A stretch of 64,000 bases of DNA from a virus: positions 25,365 to 89,364 of the IMG/VR virus record IMGVR_UViG_3300041411_000074. One strand, written 5' to 3'. Positions 45,648 through 54,169 of this stretch are shown here, in pieces. The notes under the pieces were generated by a model that saw nothing but the letters and a program-made list of their open reading frames with translations, had not been told where the DNA came from and did no database searches. Every line of letters begins with the position of its first letter. Positions within the stretch are counted from its first letter, which is position 1. The position numbers and the translations under genes are program-made.

Positions 45648-46623
45648 TTCGGGTTCCTCCATTATCAACATATATTTTATGTATGTTATCCATATTTGAC
45701 ACATATGTTGTCTCAGTGAACCCAGACCTAATTTCATCTTTAGGTAAAATACCACATACAAAGCTTTCCCTACACATTCTTTCAGCTAATGTGCAGGAAA
45801 TATTGTCGGGGAAGGAGTACACGGCATGATTTACAATATTGTAAATACTTCCTCTATTTAAACCTTTAAGTCTTTCATTTGAGTCCCTTGCGATACCAAA
45901 CTTAATAGCTATTGGAATATCAAGATCCATCACAATATTTATATAAGCCTGCCGTTGAGAGATGCTACCACAAGGGCAATACCTTCTACCTTTTTGTAAG
46001 CTTCTTGTGTTTGCTTTAGTTTTTACGCCACAATACCCACAAGCAACTTCCCAGAAACATCCGTCCCATTTATACCTATCACTAAGCTTTTTAAATATTG
46101 TGTCTGGGTGAAAATATCCTGATTCTTTGAAGGTATTTATATAAGTTTGCTCTGGTTTTGCAAATAACATTCCGCGTTGTTTGTAGGCACATTTTGGACA
46201 ACCAACACCATTGTACAATAACGAATTCAGGGTTGTTGACTCCCATATACCATGTTCACTACAGCTAAGTCTTGCTTTAGAGTTTAACCCTTTAAATTCC
46301 CCTACTGTATCAAGGAATTTTATTCCAATAGTTTCACAAGTCCTAGCACACAGAGTTTGAAGTTGATGCTCTTCCCAAGAAGGTGATGGAGAGCAGCCGC
46401 AAGGCAATTGCCCCGAAATTAATTTTGCTTTTGTGGATCTAAAAATTCCATTTGAAAACAGCTCGGGATCTTCTGCACATACATAACATTTCAATACGTA
46501 GTATTCAGACTTAGCAATCTTACCAATGACCTTTATCTGTTGTTCCGGGCCAAATAGTGGTTGAGTTTCTATCCAAGCGTTGCTTTCAAGGTCGGTTATG
46601 ATTGTTTGATCTATTAACTTCAT
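45634..46623 (-). CDS. zinc-ribbon protein with GIY-YIG-like C-terminal domain (homing-type)
   Basis: A 329-aa paralogue of 2143-3135 along its whole length. Ribbons CYVCAEDPEL...PCGC, C-SEHGIW...GCPKC, and CGYCGVK...CPCGS, then a C-terminal AIKFGIARDSNERLKGLNRG and ETTYVSN. The two copies share the order of every block but differ widely in sequence, so they are old or independently acquired paralogues. It is wedged between endolysin and holin, overlapping both (38 and 14 bases). Confidence 0.65.
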   Translation of the reverse strand: MKLIDQTIITDLESNAWIETQPLFGPEQQIKVIGKIAKSEYYVLKCYVCAEDPELFSNGIFRSTKAKLISGQLPCGCSPSPSWEEHQLQTLCARTCETIGIKFLDTVGEFKGLNSKARLSCSEHGIWESTTLNSLLYNGVGCPKCAYKQRGMLFAKPEQTYINTFKESGYFHPDTIFKKLSDRYKWDGCFWEVACGYCGVKTKANTRSLQKGRRYCPCGSISQRQAYINIVMDLDIPIAIKFGIARDSNERLKGLNRGSIYNIVNHAVYSFPDNISCTLAERMCRESFVCGILPKDEIRSGFTETTYVSNMDNIHKIYVDNGGTRIDSN

Positions 46624-47125
46624 TGATAGCCTCTACTGGAACTTCGCCCATGCAATATTTATATTCCAATGAACGCCTAATAACCAAGCCCTTAAGCTTT
46701 TGCTTCTTAGCATAAACCCACTTGGTCAGCTCTTGACAAGCACCATCATAATCTTTTGCGTTAAGTTTCTTAAGCATTGTACTAGATGAGAAATTACCAA
46801 TCCCTGCATTGTAGACAAAAGAGAGCATTGCAGCGTGTTGATAATCAGACTTAAAAGGAACTTTAACAACAGATATCAACTGTTTATCATGTTCTTTTAA
46901 GTCTGTAGCCATTTGATCTAAACACTGATCATCTGTGTAAGTTTTGCCAAGCACAGCTTCTTTGCCAGTATTACCATAACAAACCGTTACGATACCAACA
47001 GGATCAATATAAGCTTTATTCTCTTTACCTTCAAAGGGAGCTACGATGAACGCTCCAGAAATTGCCAAGGCAGAGCCAAGACCAACCCCAAGAAGCTTTT
47101 TATACAAATTAGAGTTGGTTGACAT
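46586..47125 (-). CDS. SAR endolysin (GH24 lysozyme)
   Basis: A 179-aa muramidase. The weakly hydrophobic Gly/Ala/Ser-rich N-terminus (LLGVGLG-SALAISGAFIVAP, 11-30) is a signal-anchor-release segment. The catalytic triad has T4-lysozyme spacing: E32 (FEGKE), D41 (IDP) and T47 (GIVTVCYGNT). Cys49 after T47 may take part in redox control as in other SAR lysozymes. AGAGG precedes the ATG. The 3' end overlaps the mobile gene. Confidence 0.9.
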   Translation of the reverse strand: MSTNSNLYKKLLGVGLGSALAISGAFIVAPFEGKENKAYIDPVGIVTVCYGNTGKEAVLGKTYTDDQCLDQMATDLKEHDKQLISVVKVPFKSDYQHAAMLSFVYNAGIGNFSSSTMLKKLNAKDYDGACQELTKWVYAKKQKLKGLVIRRSLEYKYCMGEVPVEAINEVNRSNNHNRP

Positions 47126-47136
47126 ATACTAACCTC

Positions 47137-47658
47137 TTACCAAACAATTACGTCAATTTGAGCTTTATTTGTAGCAGCATCAACCGCCGCCATTAAAGAT
47201 GCCAACTTGACCTGAGCATCTTTAATGTGCTCATTCATGTCAATCATCACGTCTCTAATCTCTGTTGCTGTGTGGAGCTTCCATTGATAACGAGTACCAT
47301 CAGATGCCCACAGAGGTTCACTGGAGCTTGTCGCATCTGCAATATCCAAACGCATCTTCAAGTTAACTTGATCCACAAGACGACAATCATAGTTATGAAC
47401 TGCACCAAGAGAGGAAGATTGGAAGCTGGAACGAGTTATTTCATCCGAACAAGCACTCCTAATCTCATTTCGTTTAGCTTCAGCTAGTACGGGCAGAGGA
47501 GGTTGATAGACGTAAGGAACCCAATTTGCACCGTCCCAACGAACAGTCCCCGGAATATAATTGAAATCATCCCCAACTTCAATCAACTGGTCACCACTGT
47601 TCGACTCCATGTAACCGTAGGCTGTAAGTACCCCGTTCACATCAATAAACGCATTCAT
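47137..47658 (-). CDS. tail fibre assembly / DUF4376-type protein
   Basis: A 173-aa protein. N-terminal 60 residues are typical of tail-fibre assembly proteins (MNAFIDVNGVLTAYGYME; WDGANWVPYV). C-terminal helical domain has AEAKRNEIRSACSDEI...GAVHNYDCRLVDQVNLKMRL, resembling DUF4376. It lies directly after the fibre gene and likely chaperones its trimer or decorates its tip. Confidence 0.7.
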   Translation of the reverse strand: MNAFIDVNGVLTAYGYMESNSGDQLIEVGDDFNYIPGTVRWDGANWVPYVYQPPLPVLAEAKRNEIRSACSDEITRSSFQSSSLGAVHNYDCRLVDQVNLKMRLDIADATSSSEPLWASDGTRYQWKLHTATEIRDVMIDMNEHIKDAQVKLASLMAAVDAATNKAQIDVIVW

Positions 47659-47660
47659 AT

Positions 47661-48764
47661 TTATTCCCCACCATTAGGTACACTGTAGCCCGAAACGCCG
47701 AGTGTCACAATGTATCCAACCCCAGCGCCCACTACTAATTGATATGCAAAATTCTGGTTAATATTTTGCAGCCTCTTTACCGCGCCGGATACACCCGTAA
47801 CTCCGTTTGCCGCACCAGTACCTTGCATGCCAAACTGGACTGCAACAGCAGTGCCTGAAATCACGATATTACATTGCAAGTTGTACGCACCACTTGCCAG
47901 TGCAGTCAAGGCAAGGTTAGGACACCAGAGTTCAAATTGTAGTGCGTTCGGCGGAACCATTGTAGTCACTGGGATAGATGTTAACCCCGTAGAATTTCCG
48001 TTATTTACGGCCCCCGGTGATGTCTCATATTGGAACCAAGATCCGCGGATAAACCCTTTTGTTAGCAACCCACCAGACCCTAGATATACTGCATGAGCAT
48101 ACGCTGCATAAGAATATCCAGCAGGTAGTGTCGGTGCAGTAGCTGAGGTACTTGAGATCGTCGCAAGCGTTGTACCATTATAGATGAAGTGGAAGTGAAT
48201 CCACGAACTATTAGAAAAGGCACCTACTTGATCCCGCCCATTTGCTATAGGGCCTGCTGTCAAGATGTTGTTTGTTATTGTACCTGTATTAGTCAGGACT
48301 GCTGTATAACCTGTGGTAGGATTTCTCAGTGTAACTGATGCTGCACTAAAATCAAATTGTGTGTTAGGTGTGGTAACATTGTTATTACCAATCAACCCAG
48401 AAACACGAGAACTAGATTTGTTATTAAATGCTAAAGTCCAGTAAGTGTTAGAGGTGTCTGTTACTGGGTTTTGGCCAATGTTGTCAGCTACAGCTACATA
48501 AATCTGACCATCACTACCTTGTACATAACTACGAACGCCAGCAGCAGTAAAATAGTAGTTAGATAGAGAGTCCCACTCACTGATACCTTTCTGAAACAAG
48601 TGTACGATAGCTTCATCTTGACGATTTTGTGACCAATTCTCCCACTGAAGAGGAGGAACCTCAGCCCCCCAGCCGTCTTGAATTTTTACATCGCTTGGGG
48701 CTACTTTAGCACCGCCAGAGGCCCACACGTATTGAAAATTAGGCTTATTTGTTTCAACTGCCAT
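47661..48764 (-). CDS. tail fibre / receptor-binding protein
   Basis: A 367-aa protein. N-terminal attachment-like domain (KPNFQYVWASGGAKVAPSDVKI; WENWSQNRQDEAIVHLFQKG), a middle segment IYVAVADNIGQNPVTDTSN, and a Ser/Thr/Gly-rich beta C-terminus. The C-terminus is rich in small residues, as fibre tips are. Host-range determinant by position (after baseplate genes). Confidence 0.75.
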   Translation of the reverse strand: MAVETNKPNFQYVWASGGAKVAPSDVKIQDGWGAEVPPLQWENWSQNRQDEAIVHLFQKGISEWDSLSNYYFTAAGVRSYVQGSDGQIYVAVADNIGQNPVTDTSNTYWTLAFNNKSSSRVSGLIGNNNVTTPNTQFDFSAASVTLRNPTTGYTAVLTNTGTITNNILTAGPIANGRDQVGAFSNSSWIHFHFIYNGTTLATISSTSATAPTLPAGYSYAAYAHAVYLGSGGLLTKGFIRGSWFQYETSPGAVNNGNSTGLTSIPVTTMVPPNALQFELWCPNLALTALASGAYNLQCNIVISGTAVAVQFGMQGTGAANGVTGVSGAVKRLQNINQNFAYQLVVGAGVGYIVTLGVSGYSVPNGGE

Positions 48765-48778
48765 TTATATATTTCCTT

Positions 48779-49528
48779 TTAGATGAGCTGAGCATATTGC
48801 CCACCCAATGATAAATCACTCAAGTCCCCGTAACCTTTGGCATTAGGGAAGCCTTGAAATCCAAATACGTTCTCTGGAATAAACTCACCAAAATTAACCC
48901 TTACCCCAATTGGTTTCGGGATAAATCTTGAGGGATAACCAGAGGAATATGATGTATAAGTGAGCAACACTTTCTCAAAAGAGGTAAGCTCTGCACCAAT
49001 CATCAATGTAAACTCAGCATTACCTTCAGCTACGACAAGACTAAGGTCTACACCAAATACAAACCGCATAAACTCAATAAATTGGTTTGGTGTAGCGTTG
49101 GTGCTATTCTTAATAATCTTAGCTTTGATAAATAAGCGATATTGCTCGTCCGTCAGAAGGGTATTACCAGCTAAGGGATTATTAATATCGTAATAGGGCC
49201 CACCTAAAGCAGAGTTATTCAAATCACCGTACGATTGGGCATCTGGATAACCTTGGAATGCAAAGAACACAAGGAGTGCTGTATCAATAAGCTCCCTTGG
49301 TTGACCAACAATATCTCCGATAATGTCTAGTTGAGCACCAACAGCAGTATCAATAGAACGTTCTTGCATAAGCTGTCGGAAGACTTCTTGTAGTTCAACC
49401 TTTCCACCAAGAAGGAGTTGGAGGTACTTGTCGAACACCGGGTGATCTTCGGTTTTGAACTGTTCGGTTACTCGTGACCTAGCTACATCCAAATACGATT
49501 CTAAAAAGAAGGAATTAATCTCGGACAT
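48779..49528 (-). CDS. baseplate protein (DUF2612-like)
   Basis: A 249-aa protein. The block ERSIDTAVGAQLDIIGDIVGQPR is characteristic of DUF2612 baseplate proteins that follow baseplate J. Two copies of a GYPDA/GFPNA-K/Q-S/GYGDL motif (residues about 97-105 and 230-238) hint at an internal repeat that may form the fibre-attachment interface. Confidence 0.8.
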   Translation of the reverse strand: MSEINSFFLESYLDVARSRVTEQFKTEDHPVFDKYLQLLLGGKVELQEVFRQLMQERSIDTAVGAQLDIIGDIVGQPRELIDTALLVFFAFQGYPDAQSYGDLNNSALGGPYYDINNPLAGNTLLTDEQYRLFIKAKIIKNSTNATPNQFIEFMRFVFGVDLSLVVAEGNAEFTLMIGAELTSFEKVLLTYTSYSSGYPSRFIPKPIGVRVNFGEFIPENVFGFQGFPNAKGYGDLSDLSLGGQYAQLI

Positions 49529-49537
49529 GCTCCCTCC

Positions 49538-50977
49538 TTAAGTAATGATGATATTAGTTGTATTCAGGCTTGCAATCTCATCAAAGGCAATTACAATATT
49601 ACTAGTACCAACAGGTGCTGGCGAAGTACCAATTGTAAGAGAGACAACTTCATGTCCCGGAATACTGTTGATGGGAGTATACAGACGACTGTAAATCACA
49701 TCATCACCAGTGCCAAAGTTAGCAGTGAAGTACTCAATCAACGCTGACTTGATGGCATCATTCCCATTAGGTGGGAAGTTCACATCTGTGGTGATGTTCA
49801 TGCTAATATAAATTACAACAGGGCCTGGACGAGAAAAACTAATGTCGTGAGGGAAACCCTGAACATCAGAGATGCTTACAGTGGTGTTACCATAGCTTAA
49901 AATACCAATTGGTTTGTTATCCCAAATAGCATTAGCAATGTCTGTACTCAACCCACCAGAAACAATAGGAAGGAAGCTGTGCGCAGGAACACCATTACCA
50001 TCTACAACACTCGTGTCATTCTCATAGATAGTAACTTCACTAACATTATCCAAGTTGATAAGAGCTGAATAGATAGCATCTAGTGTATTGGTTGCACGAT
50101 CAAACTTGCCATTACGAAAGCGTAGACGAAGCTGCTCATCTGTCTCACGATCTTCACCGGGAGTAGCTGCAACAGGATTGTTTACACTGTCCCAACCAAG
50201 CATTGGTGTGAGGATTGTATCAATTGTATTTGCAGGTTGTTCAATGATACCAGACTCTACAGCCACCACTTCACCAACGGTTCTTACTTTATTAATACCA
50301 AGATTAACTGAAGTGGTGAAGTTTACAGTCTGGAAGATATCATTGCGGTCAATTACAAGGGTCGTTCCAACAACAGAAGAAGTCAGTGTTGGGTGAGCAC
50401 CAGCAATAACACTTTGCAACCCTGCCAAGATTTCAGCAACAGTAGCACTCGCATCAGATGTAAATGTGATGGTGTTAGAGGTTGTTGTATTGGCATAAGT
50501 GATGGTGTAAGCTGTGCTATCTTGTAAGGTGACAACTGATACGGTAATGCCGCTAGCGTTGCTAGGAGACAGAGAAATAGCGCCAACTGTAGTGAATTGC
50601 TCACCAGTTGTAGAGCTACTTACAGTTTGTCCTACAGGGATTAGTGTGTTAGTGTCACCAGCTACTAGAATAGACGATGTGGTGAAGGTTTGTTCTTTGC
50701 GGGTGATACCAGCGTATGCTACAAGGTTGTCAAGAGCAATACCTGTTGCAGAGTTTGGATCAAAGGCTGCATACACTTCTTGAGCTGCTTCCCAAAGGTC
50801 AGCTTCACTTGGGGCAGCTAGGGAGATTAGGCGGCCGAGTGCGGAAGAGTCACTTGTATCGACGTTTTGCCCCGGAGAAACGAGGTCTTGGAATAATTGT
50901 ACTGCTAAGGCTCTGTCATCAGCTAGAATTTCTGCAAGCCGTTTAATAACAAAGCCTGCATCTGTTAAACCGGCCAT
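49538..50977 (-). CDS. baseplate J-like protein
   Basis: A 479-aa wedge protein. Family blocks: AYAGITRKEQTFTTSSILV, TPMLGWDSVNNPVAATPGEDRETDEQLRLRFRNGKF (the P-G-x-x-x-E-x-D-E-x-x-R-x-R signature), and SEVTIYENDT. Ends with a beta domain. Same operon position as in P2-like and simple myoviruses (after gp25-like, before DUF2612). Confidence 0.9.
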   Translation of the reverse strand: MAGLTDAGFVIKRLAEILADDRALAVQLFQDLVSPGQNVDTSDSSALGRLISLAAPSEADLWEAAQEVYAAFDPNSATGIALDNLVAYAGITRKEQTFTTSSILVAGDTNTLIPVGQTVSSSTTGEQFTTVGAISLSPSNASGITVSVVTLQDSTAYTITYANTTTSNTITFTSDASATVAEILAGLQSVIAGAHPTLTSSVVGTTLVIDRNDIFQTVNFTTSVNLGINKVRTVGEVVAVESGIIEQPANTIDTILTPMLGWDSVNNPVAATPGEDRETDEQLRLRFRNGKFDRATNTLDAIYSALINLDNVSEVTIYENDTSVVDGNGVPAHSFLPIVSGGLSTDIANAIWDNKPIGILSYGNTTVSISDVQGFPHDISFSRPGPVVIYISMNITTDVNFPPNGNDAIKSALIEYFTANFGTGDDVIYSRLYTPINSIPGHEVVSLTIGTSPAPVGTSNIVIAFDEIASLNTTNIIIT

Positions 50978-50996
50978 TTATAATCCTTTTGTTTAA

Positions 50997-51368
50997 TCAG
51001 TTGATCGGGGATACCACAATCGGGCCAGAAATAGTTCCGTCAATAACTCTTACTTGGAAAGTCAGGGAGTACTTCCGATTAACGAAAGTTGAGTTCCAAG
51101 AAATAATTTCTTTTACACCGGGATCAGACAACACTTTCTGTTGCAGTATGAGGTCAGTGGATGCTTTGGAGGTTTGCTTGATAGCGATGATACGTTGCGC
51201 CCAAGGGATGCCATAAGTTGTGTCCAAAAACCACTCCGTCAACCAAGTTTGAAGAAGTATTAGCAGACGTTGGCCTGTTACTTCAACTTGAGATTGAGTG
51301 GTATCTTCAACTTGTAGCGGGCCATTGTTCCAGATTATATCGTTCTGGTCGTTGAGCTTAAAATCCAT
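50997..51368 (-). CDS. baseplate wedge protein (gp25/DUF2634-like)
   Basis: A 123-aa protein. QRLLILLQTWLTEWFLDTTYGIPW is the conserved core of gp25/W-like wedge proteins (Q-x-L-x-L-x-L-x-x-x-x-G-E/W...G-x-P). Abuts the spike gene by one base. Confidence 0.82.
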   Translation of the reverse strand: MDFKLNDQNDIIWNNGPLQVEDTTQSQVEVTGQRLLILLQTWLTEWFLDTTYGIPWAQRIIAIKQTSKASTDLILQQKVLSDPGVKEIISWNSTFVNRKYSLTFQVRVIDGTISGPIVVSPIN

Positions 51369-52132
51369 TAAACCATACCTCCAGAGTTTGAAGGGCCTGA
51401 GACAACACCTGAGTGAACGTGTAGGTTCACATTTATAGTATTCAAGGTGTATGTACCAACCTGAGTTAGATTACCCTGAAGGGTTACATTTCCTAACCAG
51501 AGCGTTTCAGCAACATCTACTGTCATCTGTGGAGAGTTCAAACTAATACTTTCAGAAGCATTTACTGTAGCTTCGGAGCAATTAATAGTCACAGGTTGAT
51601 TGGAGGTGTTAATCTCGATACTACCATCAGCCTTAAGTCTAACTTCACTCTCTATTCCGCCCAGATTCTGGAAGACAACAGTGTCCTTGGTATCATGTGT
51701 AAGAACATGCTTTGCTGGGTTATTCACAGCAACCCCGGGAGGTTGAATACCCGGAAGAAAGATGGCATCCCCCTTATCCATCTTGGCAAAGTTCATAGGA
51801 CTTGCCGGTCTGCCGTTACCAGCCTTCCAACCATCCATGTTTCTCATAGAGAACATTGCTGTGCCAGTATCACCAACTTCAATTGGAAAAGTGAAGCCAG
51901 CTTTCTTGGACACTTGAAACGATACAGGAACACCGGGAATAACCGCACGTTCTTTAACTGTACCATCTTGTTCTTTTTGGTTAATGGTAGGTTGTATATC
52001 CACCATTTGACCATTCAACCCATCTCTTACAGCAACCACAATACATGGGATGATGGTGTACTTATTGTTCATGAGACTATCAAAAGCTCCTGTCATAGTA
52101 CTTTGAATAGCTGAGGTAACTTCTGCACTCAT
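51368..52132 (-). CDS. baseplate central spike (Gp138/gpV-like)
   Basis: A 254-aa protein. An N-terminal OB-like domain (about 20-110: IIPCIVVAVRDGLNGQMVDI; RAVIPGVPVSFQVSKKAGFT; GDTGTAMFSMRN) matches the Gp138 N-terminal family. A beta-helical C-terminal stem follows, with repeats such as VTINCSEATVNASESISLNS, and HVHSGVVSGPS near the tip (H-x-H may bind iron). It punctures the outer membrane. Confidence 0.85.
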   Translation of the reverse strand: MSAEVTSAIQSTMTGAFDSLMNNKYTIIPCIVVAVRDGLNGQMVDIQPTINQKEQDGTVKERAVIPGVPVSFQVSKKAGFTFPIEVGDTGTAMFSMRNMDGWKAGNGRPASPMNFAKMDKGDAIFLPGIQPPGVAVNNPAKHVLTHDTKDTVVFQNLGGIESEVRLKADGSIEINTSNQPVTINCSEATVNASESISLNSPQMTVDVAETLWLGNVTLQGNLTQVGTYTLNTINVNLHVHSGVVSGPSNSGGMV

Positions 52133-53031
52133 GATCCAGCCCCTTTCTGAACAACTTTCTCAAGACTTGATGCTTTGATGTCCGTATACCAAGTTGGCGA
52201 ACGCCATCCGCCATAGTGTCTGAGAGAATCCACTTTCATCCAGCCTGTGATTAATGTATCTTCAAGATAAATAATATCACCAGCTTTAATATCTGGATTG
52301 AGAAGAATCCTCATCTGAATTCCGGGCTTCTTAGCCTTATCCTTTGCGGATCTACGTCTATCACCTGATACACGATAAGCTGTATCAACCAAACCTGTAT
52401 ATTGAGAAATCACATAAGCTTGTTGAAAGTTTTCTGTGGCAGCTCTATCATTATTATGGACATACAAAACGTCATCATCTATCTGAGTGTCAAGTTGATA
52501 CTTTTCAGCCAACTCATCTAACATCTCTTTAGGCGTACCCATCAAAGGGTAGCCATAAATGATTTCGTTGTTTAAGTTGGTGCCGTTATAAACACCTCTA
52601 GATACGCCGGGAAGATTCTTACGGATAGCTTCTGCAACATCTTTTACAGTCTGACCGGGTGCTACAAGTTCTGAAAGTATTTGATGATTAAGCTCTGTAT
52701 AACCAGCACCTAATTGAACCTGAGTAACAAGATCCGTACCAGATTTACGGGTGCTTACATGTGTAACTTGCCCGCCAAATAACCTCTTAGGACCCCCGGT
52801 ATCTAAGTATCCAGCACTGAATATCGCAGCAGGATAGTCTGTATCTAAAAGCTTAATCTGATCCCTAGAGAGGTTATAAATCTCAATAGCAGCACTATTA
52901 GTCTTTTTCTTGTTATCTGTGGATTTAGATATGTCGAAGGTAACTTGTAGATCCGTAATCTCCAGAGCTTCACCAGAGTTACTGTCACCAATTATCAAAA
53001 TATACTGGCGGTTTCTCTGGATTAGGTCCAT
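52129..53031 (-). CDS. baseplate hub protein
   Basis: A 300-aa protein. Beta-rich, with EIYNLSRDQIKLLDTDYPAA and AGYLDTGGPKRLFGGQVTHV typical of gpD/gp27-like hub proteins, PGVSRGVYNG, then PLMGTPKEMLDELAEKYQLD. It caps the tube and holds the spike encoded next (4-base overlap). Confidence 0.82.
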   Translation of the reverse strand: MDLIQRNRQYILIIGDSNSGEALEITDLQVTFDISKSTDNKKKTNSAAIEIYNLSRDQIKLLDTDYPAAIFSAGYLDTGGPKRLFGGQVTHVSTRKSGTDLVTQVQLGAGYTELNHQILSELVAPGQTVKDVAEAIRKNLPGVSRGVYNGTNLNNEIIYGYPLMGTPKEMLDELAEKYQLDTQIDDDVLYVHNNDRAATENFQQAYVISQYTGLVDTAYRVSGDRRRSAKDKAKKPGIQMRILLNPDIKAGDIIYLEDTLITGWMKVDSLRHYGGWRSPTWYTDIKASSLEKVVQKGAGS

Positions 53032-53369
53032 TAATCTTCCTCTGGGGTATACAAGTAAAATAAATTATAATATTGATCGATTGAATCAGGATAAACCTTG
53101 TATGGTTCACTAATGATATCTGCCTTCTCTTCCATCCAAATGAATCCAGTTAGGGGGAAGATTGCATAATCAAGGAACAAGGGATAGTTGGGAACTAAAG
53201 CTTCCCCCAACACAATAGGGTTGTTATCAGCGTCATAAAGATTTATGAAATACAGCTTAGCTCTCTCATTATAAATGAACTCAAAGATATATGAGTCACC
53301 TTGAAAAGCAATTGTGTAAGTGTAGTATGGATCACTGAAAAAAGGCATTGCTATATATTTATCAGCCAT
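53031..53369 (-). CDS. baseplate plug / hub-associated protein (112 aa)
   Basis: Beta-rich (YYTYTIAFQGDSYIFEFIYN; AKLYFINLYDADNNPIVLGE; FIWMEEKA), resembling the small baseplate plug proteins of simple myoviruses (Y-x-F-x-x-x-YN...W/YFI-x-x-L-D-x-x-x-NPI). Located between two hub genes, overlapping both. Confidence 0.65.
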   Translation of the reverse strand: MADKYIAMPFFSDPYYTYTIAFQGDSYIFEFIYNERAKLYFINLYDADNNPIVLGEALVPNYPLFLDYAIFPLTGFIWMEEKADIISEPYKVYPDSIDQYYNLFYLYTPEED

Positions 53370-54159
53370 TTTCCCTTGCCTGTCTTAGTGGATCAGTGTC
53401 TTTAGGTGCATTACTTCCAGCATCAGGTCCATCTACATCTTGAGGAGTGCTGTCCTGTTTACCTTTTGATGCTTTAGGGGCTGCTTTCTTTTTAAGAGAT
53501 TCCTGTACATCTTTTGGGATTGTGGTCTTCTTCAAGAAAGCAAAAGTCACTTGCTCAAAGGTGATATCACAATACAAACCATACCCTGTATTTGCATCTT
53601 CCTTAAAAGTAATCTTGGTCATTACAAGATTATTGATTACTTTACGAAGCAGAGTATTATCGTATTCAAACAAGCGGACAAGTTGAATGCTAGGATCGAA
53701 TTGACCAGTCTTCTCGTTGAAGATAACGCCAGCGGTGAGGTCTACCAGAGCCTGACGAATCTGCTCTATAAGATCAGTACGTCTTGCGTCAACAACTACT
53801 TCAGGTGTACTATCGGATAGGAACTGACCAATGCTATCAGGAATAAATTTCTTTAGTACACTTTGGTCAGTAGAATTCACACTGACAGCATTAGGAGCTT
53901 CATTACTATTATAGGGAGAGTTACCATCCAAATCTTGGATTAGGTAAGTTCCTGTAGAGATATCTACACCCGTAATCACAGCACCAATTGTAAAAACTGG
54001 GTTACTTTTGATGTAGTGATCAGTGATATTTCCACCTAAAGCGACGGGATGTTTGGTTACTTGTCCGCTGTAGTTTTGTGTATAGCTTGTTACAGCATCA
54101 CAGTAGATCAGTCCCCCCTCTTGTACAGAGGAGTCACCCCAAGAAATTGCTAATGACAC
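53362..54159 (-). CDS. tail/baseplate hub protein (265 aa)
   Basis: Not identified beyond position. A beta-rich N-terminal 200 residues (AISWGDSSVQEGGLIYCDAV; NPVFTIGAVITGVDISTGTY) and a polar, Lys/Pro/Asp-rich tail (KKKAAPKASKGKQDS; PDAGSNAPKDTD). Between the tape measure and the plug gene, where the tape-measure-proximal hub proteins of contractile phages lie. Confidence 0.65.
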   Translation of the reverse strand: MSLAISWGDSSVQEGGLIYCDAVTSYTQNYSGQVTKHPVALGGNITDHYIKSNPVFTIGAVITGVDISTGTYLIQDLDGNSPYNSNEAPNAVSVNSTDQSVLKKFIPDSIGQFLSDSTPEVVVDARRTDLIEQIRQALVDLTAGVIFNEKTGQFDPSIQLVRLFEYDNTLLRKVINNLVMTKITFKEDANTGYGLYCDITFEQVTFAFLKKTTIPKDVQESLKKKAAPKASKGKQDSTPQDVDGPDAGSNAPKDTDPLRQARENG

Positions 54160-54169
54160 AGGTGCCTCC

